Source of the DNA: Atrichornis clamosus
Lineage: Eukaryota; Chordata; Aves; Passeriformes; Menuridae
Direction of reading: 5' to 3'
NCBI GenBank assembly: GCA_013400975.1
Contig: WBMZ01000407.1
Coordinates: 62,001-126,000, forward strand
Length of the DNA stretch: 64,000 nucleotides
The position numbers and the translations under genes are program-made. Below the pieces are notes generated by a model that saw only the letters and a program-made list of their open reading frames with translations, ran no database searches and was not told the DNA's origin. This document shows, in pieces, positions 11,481 to 22,679 of the stretch (position 1 is its first letter; the number at the start of each line of letters is the position of its first letter).

Positions 11481-14400
11481 AAACGCTTCAGGATTCAGCA
11501 AAATTAAAAAAACCCACAAACCAAAAACCCAACAAAATTAAGACAGACATTCAGATATAAACACCCCATTGTAACCATAGCAGGAGTAAAAAACATGTTG
11601 GTGCCATCTAAAATGTCAATATCTAAATTATCACTTCTGATTGAAAAAATAATATCAACTAGTTTTTAAAGGTCTAATTTAAGCTTTAAACAAATAAAAT
11701 TATAAGCAAAGATAAATGAGGATAAGCAGTTTTCTGCTACATCCATGTGGGTAGAGTTACAAAGGCCTGCTTTGAATTCTACCAGTATTATAAAAACAAA
11801 CCAACATAGTTGTTTCTACATAATTATATGTAGTACATTGGAGTAAAGTTAGGATATGAACAATATTGGCATTTCATAATTATTGGTAAGGCTGAAAGTC
11901 AAGGAGGGGCTGGTGTCTGGAGGAAAGGAAAATCCCAAGGCTCAGGAGTCAGTTATATAAGTGAAAATACAGGAGCAAGTTCCATTACCTATAGAGGAGT
12001 AAAATGCTGTATAATAAAGAGAAAAGTACAGAAATCACCTTGTTCTACAAAAGAACGTCAGAGTAGGAGCTACAGAGGAGGAGGAGGAGATGAGCAGAAA
12101 AGTTGTGTATCAACCTAATCTGATGAAATGGCTAAAAATGTACCCAGACTGCAGGAAAGTCTATCTGTAAATTTTATCACGGAGATTATATGGTAAGATA
12201 CCACTTTTGGGCAATGAAATGATGGGATTAATGTATTGAATGAGAATAACATTTCTAGCCCCCAAACTGTTTTTGTGACTAGTTTGATAATGGCATAGAG
12301 AATGAAATTTGGTTTTATAATAAACTAAAATAAGACTGTTTCTTCTGCAAAAGCTGTATATAGGACAGATGTTATTCAGATTAGTATTTGTATGAAAATT
12401 CTATCCTTACAGTACCTTTTTTCAAGGATTTTTATTTTTTATAAGATAAAGAAAGTTTTAGCTATAAACCCAGTAATTTATTAGTTAAAGAAGGTTCTTA
12501 TTCAGATCTATCTCAGAAAGCAAAATTCTTTTGCAAGGCAATACCTGGATCCTGCCCATTAATACTCTTTAATGAAACCCCCCAGTTTTATTTACAGCTC
12601 TGGTGACTTTTGAGAGGTCTTTAGAATATAATTTAACTGTAGGTCTCCAAACTGATTAAGATTTCCATCTATTAATTTTTGCTCAAGTGTCTGTCTGTAG
12701 ATATACTTTGGAACGATTCCCCTGGAAAAATGGTGATTCTGTGTATAAGGCACCAAACTAGGCCAAATGCAGAATTACAGCATTACTGTGCAGTAATAAA
12801 TCAACAGGAATATCCTCTCTTGTAGGATGAAAGAACTTTCTTGTCTTTTGCATTACAAGAATTCTCAGGGTCTTTGCAAAATGATGAATATATTGAGTAG
12901 GAAGCATTACATAAGTAGGACTGCTGTGATGTACTTAAGAATACAGAATATGCAGCTTTTAACATTTTTAACCATTTTTAATATGTTTTTTTGCACACCT
13001 GTGCTGTGTAGGCAGCATGTAAATATGAGAATGATTTACATCAGAGGCTACAGATAGCAGCAGATTTCAGTGCTGTACCTTGAGCATCAGGCCCTAACAA
13101 AGTCAGTATTTGGAGACAGGTTTGTCTCTGTGACACACCAGTGATGGTACATCCCACCCTGGTACAGCAGCTCCTATTCCTTCATCTGCCTTGGTGGTTG
13201 CTTCCGTGGTTAAGGCTGCAGACGTTGTTATAATTTATTTATTAACTTATTAATTATTTATTTAGGATAGCACCCATTATATGCTAAGTGACTTCCAAAC
13301 AGAAATTTCCCCAAATGCTTTTCCTTTAAGAGCTCTGCTTTGAAAGATGTGCTACAAGCACAGCCGTGAGAGACCCATTTTGGGAGCACATGCTTTGTTA
13401 AAGAAAGCTGAATTTCGTGACACTAATGCAAAACCTCTTTGTATTCTGATTTTCCCTTAACAAAGGTTCACTGCCGTGGATAAATAACTGCCCATCTGTC
13501 ATTGGAGGCCTTTGGGGAATTGATAAAGAGGGAGCAGAGAAATCTGTTTTTCTGGGGATTTGGTGGATTTGGTGTAGTGGGTACGCGATGGCCATCTTAG
13601 GACATGGGCCTCTGATTTTTAAGCACTCCTGACACTCCTTACTAAGTTGATGCATTGCTACTTTACTACTGACAGTTTGTGTATGTACATGATTTTGTGA
13701 CTTTTTGGAGCATTTTTCCTCCAGTCTTAGGCTCTGCTGATATTTCTGTAATTCATAAGAATCTTACAGATATAGGAGAAGGAGTCAAGAAGCTGACTCC
13801 ATTTTATCCATTTATACAATTTTATACAATTTCCCTACACAGTGAACACTGATATTTTATTCCTTGCAGCACCAGGATTGTTAGGTCCTTTAACTGAAAG
13901 CATCAGTATTTATTGAAAAGGGCAATTTTGAAATAAGGCTCTTTGGCTGCAAGTGATTAAATATCAATCTCATTTGATCAAAACCATTGAATTCTTTCAG
14001 CAAGATTGTATTGTATAATTTCTTAATACAAATGTAAGCCTGCTGCTTACACAATGATATTTGTGGTATTTTGGGATATCGGTTACTTGAATATTGTGCT
14101 ATTTTGCTCATGCTGGTTGTTGAGCAGTCATGATCACAGAATATTCAGGATTACTTGTAGCTGATCATCATTAAGACTGCTCTCCTTAATGAATATAAAA
14201 TGACAGAAAATATTGCAGTTCTAGCTGCTTGTGTTGTCTTTCTAATTGCATTGTTTACTCTCCTGGACTGCCCTTTAAAAAAAGTTGGAAGTGATGTAAG
14301 TATGTGGCCTTTGGGATTAACACGTGCTAGAGCTTTACAGTTATTGATATTGTGAAAACTCTGTAATAATATCCTCATTGCAGAAGGAACCTCAAACCTA

Positions 14401-16690
14401 CTTAATAAATTTTAATCCCTGTATTCCTCCCTCCCCCTTGCCCAGACATTATTCAAACACCTGTGACCAAGAAAAGTATTTTTTTCTGAAAGGAAGAACT
14501 CATCCCAAACTATCCATTGGAAGTACTGTCCAGAATAATAAAAGATGAGAATCTGTAACTGTTTTTAGTAAAATAAATCACAGCATTGCCCACCCTACCC
14601 CTCTTTCTTTTATATTCAATTAATAGATTTTAGATAGTTTATGACTCTCTACTTTTTCAACGAGTCCTTCTTTCTTAAAGGTTTTCAATTCCCTTCATTT
14701 TCTGTGTGGAAGACGATTCTGCCTCCTACACTAATTCAGATAAAAGTTTTAATTTATAAAACTCCTGTGGGTGTTTTAGTCTAGGCCACACATCATTAAT
14801 ATTTCTGCAATTTAACTCAATACAAAAGAATTAAAGATTTATTCATTATACTTGTTTGGGACCAGTGAGAAGCAGTAACTGTGTTCCCAGAGCCTATGGG
14901 CAGAACGCCCTCAGGAAAGGGACCTCATGCACCTTACCTGTGTCACTTGTGAGGAAAATTATTGGAGAGAGTGGAACTCAGACTGTGATCCTGAAAAGGT
15001 GTGGAAAATCAGATCAGGCTCTCATTGTTTTGAATTAGGAGCAACACCAAAAGAAACAAACTAATGGAGATCCATAACTCATATAAACCCAAAAAATCAA
15101 TACCATTTATTTTAATGCTGTATTCATAGATAAATAAGAAAAATGTAAAGCTAGAATTTCCATGTGCTGTCAGTCACAATTAGATTTTATCACACTGTCT
15201 ACTTACAATAAAAGCTCAATCAGAATTGCCTGGCCCCTGTGACTTGTACATCCTGATTTACCCTTTCCGGAGATGGGACCTGGCCTTTTACCAACTGCTG
15301 CTAAGAGCTAAGATAGTCAATGTTCCTGTGCAATCTTTTTCACAAAAACTACTGATTTACTGTTCTTTCAATGTCATTATTGATAAAAACTTAAAACATA
15401 ATGGAAACAAGAATTTCAACTTGCTTAATTGAGGAGGAAAGATACAAAAGAGACTACAAATCAAGTCAGTAGCATCCAGCTTTTAAAGCCATGTATTTTT
15501 GAAATGCTTTGCTCACTTGATAGCCTTGACCATTTTTCAAAGGCAATCTGGATTTTGACCAAAAGTCGAGTAATGAGCATTGCTATGGTTTTAACTGAAG
15601 CATCAGGTTTTTAAAAGAACACTGTATTACTGAAGAGTATTGAGGGTTTTTTTGCAGAACACTGATTTAGATATTACTTTGTATTGCAGAGCTTGATATG
15701 AGCAATTTTAATAATTTAAACTATAATTTACAGGTGTTGTACATGTGTTTTTCATGGTATTGTCTTTTTTTGTTTTCGAATGGTACTTTGTGGTTTCAGG
15801 AATCTTGATCTGACATGTGCTCTGGGCAGGAATATAGAAGATGGTACAAAAACTGTCACAGGTTTTCAGAGACATAGCTATTTCATTAGATTTTTTTTCC
15901 TATTGGAAATCAAATACTACTTAGAACTTGTTTAGGACTAATTGCCAAACTATCTTTTGTGAAGTCTTTTCACAGGCAAAGAGCATAAAGCAAGTGGGAC
16001 TTTATATCTGATATTCCTAGATGCATTCCTTTCAGAAGATATCTAATCTTTCACTCAAGAGAAGTTTTTACAGATCTCGGTCCCTGTAGTTCCTCTTCCA
16101 TTTAGAACATATCGATAAAATTTCTTTGCATTATCATCTCAATGTGTTTTGTGATCTATAAGGATGAATTCCATTGAGGGTATTCCATATTCAACATTTT
16201 ACCTTATTTTGTGAAATATAGAGTTGCATGAAATGTAGATTAATACTATTTGGCTATCTTGGACTTGATCCCAGGTTCAACTGGTGAAAATGATGTATAT
16301 TCCAATCTGTTCCTTGGTTGTTTTTGTTTAAAGAATTTGTATAGATTGAAATGCAGCTGCAAGTGTATTAGTGATTTTCTATTGCTTACTTGTCAAGATT
16401 TTTATTGTGTGGATGAAAAATAGGATTTCAAAACCTGGCAGCATATTGACAAAAACAGAAGAGCACTTTGTGTAATTTTCTTTTGAAAAACTACCTCTTT
16501 TAGAGACAGAGATTGCCTCAGCTACTTCCATTCATATGTATCTTGATCAATAGATTTATTGATAGCTTTTAGCAAAGATTTAATTCTTTTTTTCTCCTCA
16601 GTTCACCATGGTGCTCACTTTTCTGAATTAAGAAACTAGAATTAGGCTCCTATAAGCAAGGCATACAATATGCAAGTGCTCTAGGTGTAA
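11480..16690. other. Intron, nothing recognised
   Basis: AT-rich sequence. Short A/T runs and scattered open frames of 60-85 codons are present, none with family-like content. Confidence 0.55.
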
Positions 16691-17235
16691 AAGGAGGCAT
16701 TTGACCTTTTGTTGCTAATCTGTGACAGGTGCAGGCTATTTTCTTCCAAATGGTGTTAATTTTCATGTGCAAATCCACCCCCTGAAACCTGCATTCTATA
16801 TATCCACCACAGGGGAATTGGTGGTCATCATGAGTACTGTAATGGACAGCTGAGAGGGATAATCACTGATATTTCAGCACATTTATGCTTTGCGCCTCAG
16901 TCGGGTTTAGTGCACTTCTGTTTTCACTGCTTATTAGGGAGGCTGAAGTTAGTTATTCATTGCCGGACAAAAAAAAAAAAAGTGTCTGAGAAAGTTCATG
17001 TGCCGGGAACAGCACATTGTTACAAATTAGTTTCCTTTACCATTTCTGGCAAACTCATTACAAAGTAATCGCGCCCTGCGCTGAAGTGCACTTCCTCTGG
17101 GACCAATAACTGTAAATAAGCAGGGCTGCAAGCTGGCTGATAAGTTGTTGTTCTGAAGATAACGGTCCTTTTTAGCAGAGTGTTTGACCTTTTTCTTTAT
17201 ATTGCCTCAGGCTTGTCTAAGACCCTCAAGGTCTA
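16690..17235. promoter_or_regulatory. Possible conserved enhancer-like element
   Basis: This block differs from neighbouring intron. It carries CpGs in an otherwise CpG-poor region (taatcgcgccctgcgctgaa near 17065, a gtcggg near 16900, and gccgg at 16962 and 17000), a CCAAT core (gggaccaataact near 17098), TAAT cores and CAGCTG. Retained CpGs and mixed motifs in a large intron suggest constraint. There is no sign of coding. This is inference from composition only. Confidence 0.3.
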
Positions 17236-17239
17236 TTTT

Positions 17240-19190
17240 TCATCTTAAAAATTCTCTGTAGGCAAGCACAATGTGCAGTTTAAGAAGATTTTAGGATTGC
17301 TTAACATATCTATATTTTCTTTTCTAGCATTTTTATGATAATTGTTGGAATGTTTAGTAACTTCAGCTAGCATTTTCTTAAGCAGGTTTTCTTTCTTTGT
17401 GTAAAGTACACTTTTTATTGATGTAGGAAGCAATATACATTAATATTTTATGAGGACTAAGTGTATGTTGCATGATTAATAAAATAATATCACTGGGCTT
17501 TTTTCTGACTTTTAAAGAAACTTGAAACATGCCATTGACCCCTTTCACTGTTCACATTTGAGAGTATTGCACTAAACATTACTCTGTAAAGCAATTTAAG
17601 CAAATATAATTAAGAATTTCAGCTTGAATGATTAAAGGAAAGTATGTCTCCTCTTTTCTCAGTATGCTAAGAGTATTGAACAGAACTGCCACTGAAAATT
17701 GAGCGTGTCTTAAAAACAAACCCCAAGGCTAAGTGAAAGTCAGTTTATAGACATTTGGGAATTTGATGTGTTCACATCTTCCCATCAGTTTAAAGAGATC
17801 TGTGCTAATATTTCTGTAAAGTAAAATAATAATAGGAAAAAAATCCTGCAACTAATTTCAGAGTGAATAGGAGAGGAAATCCATGATGTTTTGTAAAGTG
17901 CTGGCTACCCTAATAAATTGCTTCTTTTACTTTTAAGGTATAGTCAGAAAGCCATTTGACATCCAGACATGCACTGAAATTATTTAAAAACCCCTAAATG
18001 AAACAAGAATTGTCTTAGAATGCCAACCAGTTCCAATTTTACTGCTCATAATGTTGTTGGGCTCTTTTCCCTTGCAGGTCACATTGCACAATCAGATCAT
18101 TAATCTTAGATGTATGTTAAATAACATTAATATCTAGTGTTTTATAATGTTAACCCCCAAATATAATGCTAATCACAAATTATGGAGTGATGATTCTTTG
18201 GAAAATGTTGTATAATCTCATATATATAACTTCTGTATTTACTCAATGGAGTGGTGATTAGTTCATGTGGGCATGAAGTAAAGCAAGGCTGATGTTTTAG
18301 TAGTGTAAGACTTTTTTGTTTGAGTTTAAAAAAATGTTCTTAACCAATGTGGTTGTGAACAGACTCTCTTACTGATATCACAAATTTCCAGAATAGCAGT
18401 GTACACAGAATGAAGACTGTGCACACGAAGGGTCTTACAGTACTTGTAGCAAGACTGAAAACTGCTGGTAGGTACATTACACAAAATCGGTGCAATCTGG
18501 CTTTCTCTGATATTTGTCATCATTTGGGCACACAAACTGTTTGCTGCAGGTACTGCAAAGCAGAGTGTGTGTATTGTGTAATTGCACAGAGATTCCTGTG
18601 ACACAGGACGAAATATTGTCTACATACTTACTAAACAGTTTTCTCTCTAGCTATACATTTAACAAAAAGGTGAGAAAAAAAGATTAAGGAACCTTATACA
18701 TATATTAAAAAAACCAGTTTGGAGATGGTTTGCCCTTAAGAAGGTGATATTTGTTTCCAGTGTTAAAATATTAAAATGGTTTACTGTCTAAATTAAATGC
18801 TGTAACCAATGTTTTAATTCCTGTTTCATAGTTTCTAATGCATGTCGCTGTGTTACCTGTGGTATTGGAATATATTTCTCATTCATTTGATTAAATCTAT
18901 TTCCCATGATTACAGCAGTGTGAAGGCAGTACAAAAATCTGTTCCATTTGTTTATGAGATTAACATTGGGAAGTTTATTTCCTTTCTTAGACACCAAAAA
19001 ATGTTTTTCGGTGGCATTACCAATTTTCTTCAAAGCATCTCTTAAAGCGAGGAGGTGTTTTGTTCCTACAGTTCTTAGCTTCTTTGTACCAAAACTGCTG
19101 TCTTGTTTAATGACATTGCTATGTGGGCTGAAATTAGGCTGACAGATTGTGAGCAAAGGCTGTGATATTACAAACAATAGTCTATTGAGC
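17240..19190. other. Intron, nothing recognised
   Basis: AT-rich sequence. The region 18788-19192 is open for 134 codons on the minus strand, but the translation has no recognisable domain or conserved pattern and I do not call it a gene. Confidence 0.5.
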
Positions 19191-19224
19191 ATGAGGAACT
19201 TGTTGAATTAGTTACCGAAGGCAT

Positions 19225-19340
19225 TAGTGCTCAGTCCAGCCTCTTTAGCATCTGGAAGACAGAGAAGAAATAGTGGGCTAATGAAATGTCCGAATGACAC
19301 TGAACTGCAAAGGGCTGCAGGTGACAATGGCAGCTGATGT
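19225..19340 (+). mobile_element. Old CR1-type LINE scrap (reverse transcriptase region)
   Basis: Around 19284-19332 the + strand reads KCPNDTELQRAAGDN, which lines up with the CR1 reverse-transcriptase motif of the type KFADDTKLGGVA. The DNA words gaatgacactgaactg and ggctgcaggtgacaatgg support it. The catalytic aspartate pair is degraded. Boundaries are vague. Heavily diverged, so the call is tentative. Confidence 0.45.
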
Positions 19341-20110
19341 GTGCTACGAAGGAGCCTGGTAAGAGGCAGTTCTGGGATCCTGTGGACTCTGTGAAGCAGT
19401 TCTGAGTGGGTCATCTGTCCCCCATACAGTTCAGGTCAGTTTGCTGTTGAAAAAGAAACTGAAATTTGCAATAGGTCAACCTCAAGTCTCATTTTGCTGA
19501 GTTTTAATTATTCACTTAACAATCATTTAGTTTCCTGTGCCTTGCAGTACAAGTTTTTAATGGTCTTTGAACTTAAAATGTGAATTTAACTGCTTCTGTG
19601 TCCTTCTTTGGGAGTAATTCCATTAAAATTTGCCCCTCTGGTCTGCACTACAGATAACTCAATCCATATCTGGAATTGCTGGGATCACTGGGAGGCATGT
19701 AGACATATTAGTTTACAAGATGGACCTAGCCACCATCTGTGTTCATCCAGCCTGCTGCCTTAACCTTAGAGAATCTGCCAGGATCACATGCACAGCTCAG
19801 GCTGAAGCGACTCTGGGCATCCACACACCAAACTTTGTCCAGGGAGAGCTTAAACTGTGACCTGTGAGGCAACTGGAATCCAACCTTTTAGTATGAAAGC
19901 TTGGACCACCTAAATCCTGAAATATCCAAAGAATGTTATTATCCCAACTATGTCATTTATGCATGACATTTAATGAAAAATACGGAGAAACAAAATCCAT
20001 TAATTAAAGGTTATACAATGCAATAACTTGGTTTTACCACTCTTATTTATTTTGGATAATAATCTGTAGGAAATTGTAGTTTATGTTAAGGTTCAAATTC
20101 AGTTGTCAAT

Positions 20111-20949
20111 TAGTGCTGGGTTTGACCGCTGTGGCAGAACGTGCACTTAGATGTGTCGGAGACTTCAGCTAAAGCCGGAGCTGTGGTGTGTTGGCATTGC
20201 CCACCCAATGCTCTCTCACCCACACTCCTGACAGGCCAGAGGGAGAAAATAAGGTGAGAAACATCACGGGTTGAGATGCAGACAGGGAGGTCACTCACCA
20301 ATGGCCTCCACAGGCAGATGGACTCCCCTGGGGGGAAACCAATTTACTGCCACTTAAAATAGGTTCGAGTAGTAAGAATAAAAGGGAAATTAAAACAATG
20401 CCTTCTCCCCAATCTTCCCCGTTTCCCAGGATCAAATTCACCACCCTCAAACACAAGGAGCAGTGCAAGGGGTTGAGGGCTGGGGTCAGTCCTTTGCTGC
20501 TGCTCCCTCCTCCCACAGCTCCCTTGTTTCACCCTGGGCCCTTCCCTTCCCATGGCTACAGTTGTCAGGAGCACCTGCTCCAGCCCGAATCCTCTGTGGG
20601 CCACTGCTCCTTCAGGAGACATCCACCTGCTCCAGCCACTTCCCACAGAACACAGGGGAGTCTCTGCCATGGCCCCCAGAGCACCCCCTTCCTTCCTCCT
20701 CCTTGAGCCCCACTTCTCTTCAGGCCCCCTCATTCCTCTGCCTGTGTATGGATTTTGCCTTCCTTAAACACATTTTCACCACCTCGGCTGAGGGGCTGGG
20801 CCGTGCCCTGTGGTGGGGATGATCTAGAGGCGGCTGGAAGTGTCGGGAATGGGCTGGAATGGGGCAGGGGCAGCGCAGCCTCTGAGAGAGCTGACCCTGC
20901 AGCCCCGCTGCCGTCACCAGGGCACTGACAGCCACCAGGGCAGGTGACA
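20111..20949 (-). mobile_element. Avian endogenous retrovirus solo LTR (antisense)
   Basis: On the minus strand this 0.84-kb GC-rich block follows the layout of a widespread avian ERV LTR. First come repeated units built around tggagcaggt and ctcctg. Then comes a T-rich run with a decayed poly(A) signal (agtaaa near 20346-20351), followed by the word attggtgagtgacctccctg (minus strand, near 20283-20302). It closes with a U5-like tail ending just inside 20111. No gag, pol or env sequence adjoins it, so it looks like a solo LTR left by recombination. I could not find a convincing target-site duplication, and the outer few bases are uncertain. The retroviral class is not determined. Identification is from remembered LTR sequence. 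Confidence 0.75.
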
Positions 20950-22427
20950 TTATTTATAGTTGGCAGAGGCATTCTGGCTCTGCAATAGAGCTGGGTTTTC
21001 AAATATTTCCAATGCCAAGTGTCTCCTTGAGGCGAGTGCTCAGGAACAGATTGTGAGTGTGGAGCGGGTCTCTGCAGAGGGAAGCTGTGGAGAGAATTTT
21101 CTTCTGAAAAGAAGGATGTGGGTACGAAAGTAGAGGATAACATTAAAAGTAAGGAAGATCAAGAATGTTCCATTAGTACAGCCAGAAACAATTTAGGATA
21201 AGGAAGAAATCCTGGAAATATTTTGATAAACAGATTTAAAAATGGGGTTTTTTGTGCTTCTTTTCCAGCTCAGAACAGCAGATCAGCTGAATTTTGCTGC
21301 TTGTGCTAGTACTGAGCAGCGTGTTCCCAGAGAACAGTCCTATTGACTGCAGTGGGACTTGCTGAGGAAGGAATTGTTTACGTCAAATAGTCTTATAAAT
21401 AGGCATTTGAACCCACCAGTATATTTCCAACCCAAAAATATATATCTAAGCCCCAAAATATATTTGAAACCATAAACTCATGTTTTCAGTGCTACAGTTA
21501 AAATATAAATATAGTTTAGCATGTGAGCTAAAGCATGGCCCTGTCTTACAAGACCTGATGAGATGGGTTTCGGATTGGATCAGGAAAATGTAAAGTCTTA
21601 TTTTTGTAGTGTGTAAATGAAATGGACAGTCTAAATCCTGTCTCTAAAAATCTTGGCACACTTCAAAGGAAAAATGCCATTTTAGCAATTTAAAAGCACT
21701 TAGTGGGTTTTCCCAGTGCTGAACTTCATTTCTATAGCCAGTATGGTTGCCTGCTGAATAACGCCATAGGGGACAATGTAGCTCTGACTATATTTAAAAA
21801 TACTATTCCATGAAATTCGCTAGGAACAAGCTGAGGCAAAATCTCATTTGTGTCTTTGGAAGGAGGTGATAGTGGCTGTAAATGGTAAGGGAAAAGGATT
21901 GAGATAGTTTTTGAATCACAGAGGAGATGAAGGCTGGCCCATCTGTGAGGAGAGAGGGATGCTCAGAGCATGAATGAGAGAGGCCAGGGGTAAATCTGGG
22001 GACTTTTTCTTCTTACAGGGTCTTGAACATGAGCACAGTTGGAAAGAAAGAAATCCGTACAGGTGGGGACTAAAGGAGGTGCAGAGACATCATTAGAGAA
22101 GTGAAAAAAACGAAAAGGAAACAATTAAAAGGATATTAGGCCACATAATTGGAATACTCGGATGAGAGAAGTCAAAAGGTCAATTTGATTGAATAACAAA
22201 AATCTGTATTGTCTTCTTTTTGGTGTATTCATATGCATGTAGCTTACTGGTATGTAGTTTATTTTACTACTACAATTAGGCCTTTAAAAATAATTTTGAA
22301 CTGCCTTTAAAAACTAATTCTGAACTGTTGTTAAGGCCTATTATACTTGTATATTTTAATGGAGGTAGAAGTTTTTAAAACCTTTCTCAGTGTAGTTCCT
22401 GGGGAGTTGATGAGCATTCATTAAAAC
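20950..22427. other. Intron between LTR and exon, nothing recognised
   Basis: Sequence of mixed composition just after the LTR, then AT-rich intron up to the exon. Short ataTATTTgaaac-like repeats near 21420-21475 are low-complexity only. Confidence 0.5.
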
Positions 22428-22454
22428 ACCTCCTTTTTCATCTGTTGTTGGTAG
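22428..22454 (+). other. 3' splice site of the AGBL4 exon
   Basis: A pyrimidine-rich stretch (cctcctttttcatctgttgt) leads to a TAG acceptor. The bases GA after it complete a glycine codon if the upstream exon ends in G, as expected for GNLGRV in AGBL4. That frame agreement is the main reason for choosing this AG. Confidence 0.88.
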
Positions 22455-22579
22455 GAAACCTGGGGCGGGTGGACCACGTCACACAGTTTGAATATGACCT
22501 CTTCATTAGACCAGATACCTGCAACCCACGCTTCCGAGTCTGGTTCAACTTCACTGTTGAAAATGTAAAAGAATCACAG
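22455..22579 (+). CDS. AGBL4: AGBL4 (cytosolic carboxypeptidase 6) internal coding exon
   Basis: This is an internal exon of AGBL4, whose product CCP6 is an M14-family metallocarboxypeptidase that removes glutamates from polyglutamylated tubulin. It acts in the cytosol and at cilia, centrioles and neurites. The exon starts after TAG at 22452-22454 and ends at CAG followed by the consensus donor gtaagt. Its first two bases complete a glycine codon split by a phase-1 intron, then 41 codons read through to a phase-0 end. The peptide contains FEYDLFIRPDTCNPRFRVWF and ends VENVKESQ, which I recognise as the CCP-specific N-terminal domain just ahead of the segment beginning RVIFNIV in mammals. The zinc-binding and catalytic residues lie in later exons and are not in this window. 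The reading frame runs past the donor to a stop at 22673-22675, so intron retention would truncate the protein. I found neither the preceding nor the following exon. Gene identity is by remembered family sequence. Confidence 0.95.
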
Positions 22580-22585
22580 GTAAGT
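22580..22585 (+). other. 5' splice site of the AGBL4 exon
   Basis: The exon ends CAG and the intron begins gtaagt, a perfect match to the U1 consensus. The exon ends on a complete glutamine codon, giving a phase-0 downstream intron. Confidence 0.92.
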
Positions 22586-22679
22586 TATAACAAATTATAC
22601 GATATGCTAGTTTTAAAAACTGCTTACTCCAGAATATTTTTTCTTAAAAAAAATGATGACATCTGGGGTTTGTAACTAA

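Larger units (their letters stand above)
1..22454 (+). other. AGBL4: AGBL4 upstream intron (3' part)
   Basis: At least 22.4 kb of the intron (phase 1) preceding the exon. I saw no second exon, RNA gene or promoter that I could support. It holds a diverged duplication near 0.7-1.0 kb, a 60-bp tandem repeat at 2.4 kb, CR1 fragments near 4 kb, a GC-richer block near 8 kb, two possible conserved regulatory blocks at 10.9-11.5 and 16.7-17.2 kb, an old CR1 scrap at 19.3 kb and a solo LTR at 20.1-20.9 kb. The remainder is AT-rich unique sequence. The intron assignment follows from the exon and its orientation. The upstream exon lies outside the window or was missed because it is short. Confidence 0.85.

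Noticed and set aside
18788..19192. 134-codon minus-strand open frame
   Set aside because: No family-like content and no splice or promoter support; consistent with chance in 64 kb.
20344..20733. 129-codon minus-strand open frame in GC-rich DNA
   Set aside because: It lies wholly within the LTR. GC-rich sequence has few stop codons, and the translation is low-complexity (R, G, E, P).
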